Source of the DNA: Pseudomonadota bacterium
Lineage (GTDB): Bacteria > Myxococcota_A > Polyangia > Polyangiales > Polyangiaceae
Length of the DNA stretch: 64,000 nucleotides
Direction: 5' to 3'
Assembly: GCA_023432025.1 (NCBI GenBank)
Contig: JAEYVE010000083.1
Span: 11,645-75,644, forward strand
Below the pieces are notes generated by a model. That model ran no database searches. It was given only the letters and a program-made list of their open reading frames with translations, and had not been told where the DNA came from. This document shows positions 61,201 to 64,000 of this stretch, piece by piece; within the stretch, counting starts at the first letter, position 1; every line of letters starts with the position of its first letter. The translations under genes were made by a program, and so were the position numbers.

Positions 61201-61852
61201 GGACGCGGGAGAGCAGACGCTCTTCGTCGGTCTCATCGACGCGGCCGACGTGGACGCGGAGGAAATCACGCTGCGCGTCACGCAAGATCGCCTGGCGCGC
61301 ATTCGTCGAACCTTCCAGCCCGCCGAGGGCGAGTCGCTGGTCACGCACCTGGGCAAGGCGCTGCCGGTCCTCGCTCAGAAGACCAAAAACTTCGTCACCT
61401 ACGAGCTGTCTACGCGCATCGAACGCGCCAAGAACGCGAAGAAGGTCGAAGAGCTCAGAAAGAGCGAGGCCGCGAGCGGAGACGCACCCGACATCGACTT
61501 CTTGAAGCTCTACGAGCTCGCGCACCGCGAACACGAGGTGCACGGCGTTTTCCAATGTGGAGACGTCGTGTTGTTCCGCGCCACGGAGGGCGACGGAACG
61601 GTCGGCGACGTGCCGTTCCGCGAAATCTACGCGGACCCGTTGCTCGGTTGGGGTACTCGCGCCGCGCGCGGCGTGGAGGCCATCGACGTGCCGGGCGGCC
61701 ATTCGAGCGCGCTTCAGGAGCCGCACGTCGCGACTCTGGCGCGCGAGCTGCAGCGCACCATCGACGCGGCGACGGCCAAGGCCGGCTCGGGTGACACTTC
61801 AACCGCTTTTCAAACGCAGACGGCGCCGGTGGGGCAGGCGGCGCACTCCTGA
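55277..61852 (+). CDS. Type I PKS: KS-AT-KR-DH-ACP-TE (Cys nucleophile)
   Basis: The 2191-residue product has a KS (about 22-445) with C194 (TACSS), H330 (EAHGTGT) and H370 (NIGHLGE). The AT (545-850) has Ser641 in GHSMGE and a VAAH substrate motif that does not decide between malonyl and methylmalonyl. The KR (about 925-1375) has TGGLGGIG and Tyr1339 (DYTAAN). It is followed, not preceded, by a DH-like double hotdog (1395-1650) with H1424 (EHQIEGADALIPG) and D1589 (HPAVLDMA). An ACP (Ser1800, GGNSL) and a thioesterase (1885-2170) with Cys1961 in GLCAGG and His2142 close the chain. It likely extends the glycine-derived unit from the formyl-NRPS once and releases it. ATG 55277 is chosen; GTG 55268 is an alternative. 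Confidence 0.94.
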   Translation: MEPKNTEPTSAPNEGASDESLDIAIVGMAGRFPGAKNIDEFWTNLVSGKESIRVLTDEELLRAGVPRREFEHPDYVRACPVLEDIDKFDAAFFGLSPRDASVMDPAHRFFLEVAWEALEHSGNTGLPQEGRVGVWAGSGAPLYWMNNVRTHREIMESMGEFLVRHTGNDMNFLATRASYDLDLRGPSVNVQTACSSALVAAHMARQSLLARECDMALIGGSTIVVPMGHGYHYKEGEILSPDGHCRPFDHRSAGTVFGSGTACLVLKRLTDALDHGDTIYAVIKGSAINNDGSVKVGYLAPGVEGQVDAIREALKASRLSARDIGYVEAHGTGTSVGDPIELTALDQAFSEQTSDKQFCGVGSVKSNIGHLGEAAAGASLIKVALALKNKKIPPSLGYEKPNPRFPLEESPFFVNASLREWDGDGRPLRAGITALGAGGTNCHLILEEPPPPLPGEGGRARQLLTLSAKSKGSLERMTQNLASFLERTPDADLGDVAYTLAMGRRALPHRRVLAVESAADAVALLRGSAPTRVATASADPNDPEVVYTFPGGGAQYARMCLDLYESEPVYRSALDECFALIDTLDPGIRPLLFAAPGEAEVATKKLQRPSQALPTLFSVEYALAKLFESYGLTPAAYVGHSMGEYVAACLAGVFSVADGIRLVHTRGRLFETTQRGKMVGVSLPEADTRALMPAGLSIAAVNAPALCVASGPSELIESFSKLLAEKEIDFTPIHIDVAAHSSLLDPILSEFRAFCRTIQFRAPQKPLASNLTGRWLSAAEATDPEYWVQHLRGTVRFADCIETVLEGGPRVFLEIGPGRTLTTLVQAQKTKVKGAVNSVRHIKEPANDLDYALLTLGKVWAAGAPVDWTALYDGELRNRIALPTYSFEAQSYWVEPKRTAFEDATEPVKRENMDEWFQTVVWEPAPLVAQGAAEPLSRWLVIGRDRDGAERLAAELVKLSPDAEVVLASPGAKLRRVSESVFEVSTESATGFGDLLELLKNDGRAPEHVVLLQTRASSEDETPGERAWWSKLVPAKSSDAQASQSPSEALEVSFFEPVHLGQALGSALDKVRYSIVTERAFSVRGERVEPSARLALGAAQVIPRELPDIETRLVDLAPEGGARRQASFAQLARELTSESGEGVVVLRAPGRFSRRQRPIALPPAGAGTAPCQDGDVVLITGGLGGIGLVLAQHLARASKVRLALLSREGLPPQGEWDLLLEGRDTLPGVVRRIRQVRELERLGAQVLPVRGDVTDEASLATALAEVHTKLGSIDVLIHAAGVIADEPLQTKTDDKMRRVLGAKVLGTQNLDRLIDYEVRTFVVMSSVASLLGLPGQVDYTAANAFLDAFAEERQSRAGGRTLAINWNAWRDVGMIVDVEKPAALEPLPSGKCKHPWLDAVQDAAGGRRYFTDFSVATHWLLSEHQIEGADALIPGTGFVELARAAAEDAFASRGQSVGALELSQVTFLRPFQVGPTETRRMQIDVSWNEQGVSVTLSTAGTEEAHMTAEVRLASSAASTVDLAALRGRTPKSGKTRDGYLDQDFVRFGPRWQNLEQVRFGTEEAVLELALRAPFHADLGVFPYHPAVLDMATGAAQALIPGFRADADFFVPFGYDRVRVSSPVTGKATSHVRLRPETSSGVAAFDVRVYDESGKELIAVDGFTMKRVDASAAITQRSSERGASQAARANPAMEALLREAITPEEGVVAFERALGQEAATQVIASSVDVNVWLKKLERDARRLASDDDAGAGPSFSRPEVSTDYVEPQGFLEEQLASIWSKLLGVSGVGAVDDFFELGGNSLLAVRFFARVKKDFSISLPLSTLFQAPTVRALAEALRDQGYEEPVASVDAAPAESGAPLATPSESAPPVSGARAKKVPPPLLIRPGSGKLPLFFVHDGLGEVLLYRSLALRLDPGHAVYGLEPETQGGRFLHTRIADMARAKVERIRSVQPRGPYLLAGLCAGGVVAFEIARQLEDAGEQTLFVGLIDAADVDAEEITLRVTQDRLARIRRTFQPAEGESLVTHLGKALPVLAQKTKNFVTYELSTRIERAKNAKKVEELRKSEAASGDAPDIDFLKLYELAHREHEVHGVFQCGDVVLFRATEGDGTVGDVPFREIYADPLLGWGTRAARGVEAIDVPGGHSSALQEPHVATLARELQRTIDAATAKAGSGDTSTAFQTQTAPVGQAAHS

Positions 61853-61870
61853 GCTCGACACGACTGTACG

Positions 61871-62911
61871 ATGACTGACTTTTCTTCTGCTTCTTCCACG
61901 AACACGACGATCGAGAGCCATGCGCGCGTCCTCGTCGTCATCGTCAACTACAAAACCGGCCGGCTCGTGGTCGAGTGCCTGGCGTCGCTCGAGGCGGAAA
62001 TCGCACGGTTTCCGAACGCGCGCGTCGTGGTGGTCGACAACCCTTCGGGCGACGACTCCGTCGACATCATCCGCGGCGCGGTCGCGGAACGCGGTTGGTC
62101 GTCGTGGGTGGCTGTGCTCCGCTCGCCGCTGAACGGCGGCTTTTCCTACGGCAACAACCAAGCGATTCGTCCGGCGCTCGCGAGCTCCGAGCCGCCCGAG
62201 TACGTGTGGCTCTTGAACCCGGACACGCAGGTGCGGCCTGGCGCGCTCTCGGAGCTCGTGCGCTTCTTGGACGATCGCCCCGAGGTGGGCATCGTGGGCA
62301 GCAGCATCGAGGAAGCGGACGGAACGGTGTGGCCGTACGCGTTCCGCTTTCCGAGTTTCTTGAGCGAGCTGGACGCCGGTCTGAAGCTCGGGGTGGTGAG
62401 CAAGCTATTGAAGGACCACGTCGTCACCCGCGAAATGTCGAACGTCCCGGAGCGCGTGGATTGGCTGCCGGGCGCGAGCATGATGGTGCGGCGTGAGGTG
62501 TTCGACGCCATCGGCTTGATGGACGAAGGCTACTTCCTCTACTTCGAGGAGACGGACTTTTGCTTGCAGGCGGCGCGCGCCGGCTTCGAAAGCTGGTACG
62601 TGCCGTCCAGTCGCGTGATGCACATCGCCGGTCAAAGTACGGGCGTCACGGGAAAGCAGAACATCGCGCGGCGCTTGCCTGCGTATTGGTTCGAGTCCCG
62701 CGCGCGCTACTTCATGAAAAACCACGGTCGCCTCTACGGCGCGACTACGGATCTCGCGTGGGCAGCGTCGTACGCCACATGGCGCGTGCGCCGCAGGCTG
62801 CAAGGAAAGAAGGTGGACGAGGATCCGCCGCACATGCTTTGGGATTTCCTTCGTCACAGCACGTTGGTGCAGCCGCGGGTGCCGGCGGGACGCGTGCCGT
62901 CTGCCAAGTAA
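61871..62911 (+). CDS. GT2 family glycosyltransferase (rhamnosyltransferase-like)
   Basis: The 346-residue product has VLVVIVNYKTGRLVVECLAS, VVVVDNPSGDDSVD, the NGGFSYGNNQAI motif, the metal-site LLNPDTQVRPGAL, DWLPGASMMVRREVFDAIG and MDEGYFLYFEETDFCLQAA. This pattern is typical of GT2 enzymes that add rhamnose or related sugars to glycans or natural products. It starts 18 bases after the PKS stop, so it is probably in the same transcript and may glycosylate the product or a linked glycan (inference). Confidence 0.92.
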   Translation: MTDFSSASSTNTTIESHARVLVVIVNYKTGRLVVECLASLEAEIARFPNARVVVVDNPSGDDSVDIIRGAVAERGWSSWVAVLRSPLNGGFSYGNNQAIRPALASSEPPEYVWLLNPDTQVRPGALSELVRFLDDRPEVGIVGSSIEEADGTVWPYAFRFPSFLSELDAGLKLGVVSKLLKDHVVTREMSNVPERVDWLPGASMMVRREVFDAIGLMDEGYFLYFEETDFCLQAARAGFESWYVPSSRVMHIAGQSTGVTGKQNIARRLPAYWFESRARYFMKNHGRLYGATTDLAWAASYATWRVRRRLQGKKVDEDPPHMLWDFLRHSTLVQPRVPAGRVPSAK

Positions 62912-62921
62912 AACTGCTCCG

Positions 62922-64000
62922 ATGAACGAACCAACGAAAGTCGTAGGGGAGGGCCCCTCACGCTTCTGGAAAAAGCTCGGACGCTTCGCGCTCGGGAGCG
63001 CTCCTGTTTGCCTGCTCGTTGCGGCGTTGGGTTGTGAAGCACGAGATGCCTCCGAGGTCGTCACCATGAGCTCATTCTCCAAGGGAGCTCTTCCGCCGCT
63101 TTCGCCCGCAGCACCGCGGCGAGAGGGACGCGTCTTCATTTCCGGCCACAGCCTGACGGATCCGCCTTTCGGGGCCTTTCTGGAGGATCTCGCGCGCGGC
63201 GTCGGAGGCAACGTACGCTACGAGGAGCAGAGCCTGCCGGGCTCCACGCTGAAGAGCCGCACCCGAGGTGAAGGCTCGGGCGCGACGTGGTCCGGCTACA
63301 AAACGGGCCGGAACCGCAGCACCGAAAACCTCGATGTGCTCGCCGAGCTCGCGTCCCCGAGAGAGGAGCCCGGCCGCCCTTACGACACGCTCCTCGTCAC
63401 GGAGCGGCACGACCTGCTCGGGGTGTTCGTGTGGGACGACACGTTGACGCACCTCAGGGACTTTCAGCAGCGCTTTGTTCGCACGACGCCGAACGGCGCC
63501 ATGTACTTCTACGAGCCTTGGCTCTCCGTGAACGACAAGGCGAACCCCGAGGCGTGGGTTCGCTACGAGCGCGCGGCGAGCCCGGTGTGGCAGTGCACGA
63601 CGACGCGCATCAACCTGGAGCTCGCCGCCAGCGGCAGTCCTCAGCGGATCCACGCCATTCCGGCGGCGTGGGCGCTCGCGGAGCTGGTGGACCGCGCCGC
63701 TCGGCGACCGGCGGATTTCGGCTTCGCGGGAGACACGCTTTCGGTGATGAACGAGCTGTTCACGGACGACGTCCACCCGACGCCGCTCGGGGTGCAGTAC
63801 GTCGCGTCGTTCGCCTTCGGGGTCATGTTCGGCGTCTCGCCCGTCGATGCGCCCGCTCCACCCGACTTGCCGAAGCAGAAGGTCGCTCCTTTGCGCGCGC
63901 TCGCGTGGGAGCTCGCCCAGGAGGCGCGGGAGCGCCGAAGACGACTCGACATGGCCGAGTGTCGTGAGTACGTGCGCTCGTCCTTCATCGACGCGTATTG
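62922..64000 (+). CDS. SGNH-hydrolase-like lipoprotein, cut by right edge
   Basis: ATG 62922 opens a frame that runs to the window end (about 359 codons visible). The N-terminus has a hydrophobic segment and lipobox (VAALGC, Cys at about residue 38). The hydrolase region begins RVFISGHSLTDPPFGAFLED, where GHSL stands for the GDSL Ser block. It later has DDVHPTPLGVQYVASF, the DxxH block with the catalytic Asp and His. The Asp-to-His change in block I is a variant. It likely removes acyl or acetyl groups from an envelope glycan or product. It follows the GT2 gene by 10 bases, so it is in the same operon as the PKS. Confidence 0.82.
   Translation, partial: MNEPTKVVGEGPSRFWKKLGRFALGSAPVCLLVAALGCEARDASEVVTMSSFSKGALPPLSPAAPRREGRVFISGHSLTDPPFGAFLEDLARGVGGNVRYEEQSLPGSTLKSRTRGEGSGATWSGYKTGRNRSTENLDVLAELASPREEPGRPYDTLLVTERHDLLGVFVWDDTLTHLRDFQQRFVRTTPNGAMYFYEPWLSVNDKANPEAWVRYERAASPVWQCTTTRINLELAASGSPQRIHAIPAAWALAELVDRAARRPADFGFAGDTLSVMNELFTDDVHPTPLGVQYVASFAFGVMFGVSPVDAPAPPDLPKQKVAPLRALAWELAQEARERRRRLDMAECREYVRSSFIDAY

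Overview
This 64 kb window is high-GC DNA with strong third-position GC bias. It is packed with signalling proteins, Cys-rich lipoproteins and modular NRPS/PKS genes. The gene content resembles a myxobacterium (Myxococcota, perhaps Polyangiales): serial histidine kinases with an NtrC-type sigma-54 activator, FHA and EcsC proteins, a lipoprotein carrying HEAT repeats and a cyclophilin domain, and an NRPS with a luciferase-like monooxygenase inside an adenylation domain, as known from myxothiazol/melithiazol MtaG/MelG. The taxonomic call is inference from gene content only.

Layout. 1-6.6 kb: type III pantothenate kinase (cut by the window edge), a putative outer-membrane protein, a three-gene EcsC/lipoprotein operon, an MBOAT acyltransferase and a polysaccharide deacetylase. 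6.6-17.4 kb: seven signalling genes in a row (histidine kinase, GGDEF, EAL, membrane histidine kinase, receiver protein, a kinase-like protein with an HPt domain, sigma-54 activator). A consensus -24/-12 sequence lies just before the receiver gene. 17.7-24.9 kb: a SAM methyltransferase, an uncharacterised predicted regulator, a GH30-like lipoprotein lacking the usual acid/base Glu, the HEAT/cyclophilin lipoprotein and a DUF218 protein. 25.2-34.2 kb: poly(A) polymerase/CCA-transferase family gene on the plus strand, then a six-gene minus-strand run (UDP-sugar pyrophosphorylase, barrel-SppA fusion, degenerate ABC ATPase, proB, signal-peptidase-like protein, double-FHA protein). 34.4-36.0 kb: a secreted transglutaminase-like protein.

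36.4-64.0 kb is a mixed glycosylation and nonribosomal peptide/polyketide region. It holds an undecaprenyl-phosphate sugar-phosphate transferase, a C*-A-T-TE NRPS, four further glycosyltransferases, methylmalonyl-CoA mutase with its MeaB chaperone, a formyltransferase-headed NRPS, a PKS and an SGNH-type lipoprotein cut by the right edge. The formyl NRPS has one adenylation domain interrupted twice: a flavin monooxygenase between core motifs a4 and a5, and a methyltransferase between a8 and a9. Both adenylation domains read the same specificity code (DILQLGMVWK), close to the glycine code. The PKS has KR before DH and a thioesterase with Cys in place of the nucleophilic Ser. I infer that the formyl NRPS loads glycine, formylates, methylates and probably oxidises it, and passes it to the PKS. 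The separate C*-A-T-TE enzyme handles a second glycine. I do not recognise the product. This is the strongest candidate here for an undescribed pathway.

A recurring theme is proteins that keep a family fold but lose a key catalytic residue: the kinase phospho-His, the signal peptidase Lys, the GH30 acid/base Glu, the ABC Walker motifs and the NRPS HHxxxDG motif. I saw no rRNA, tRNA, CRISPR array or insertion sequence.
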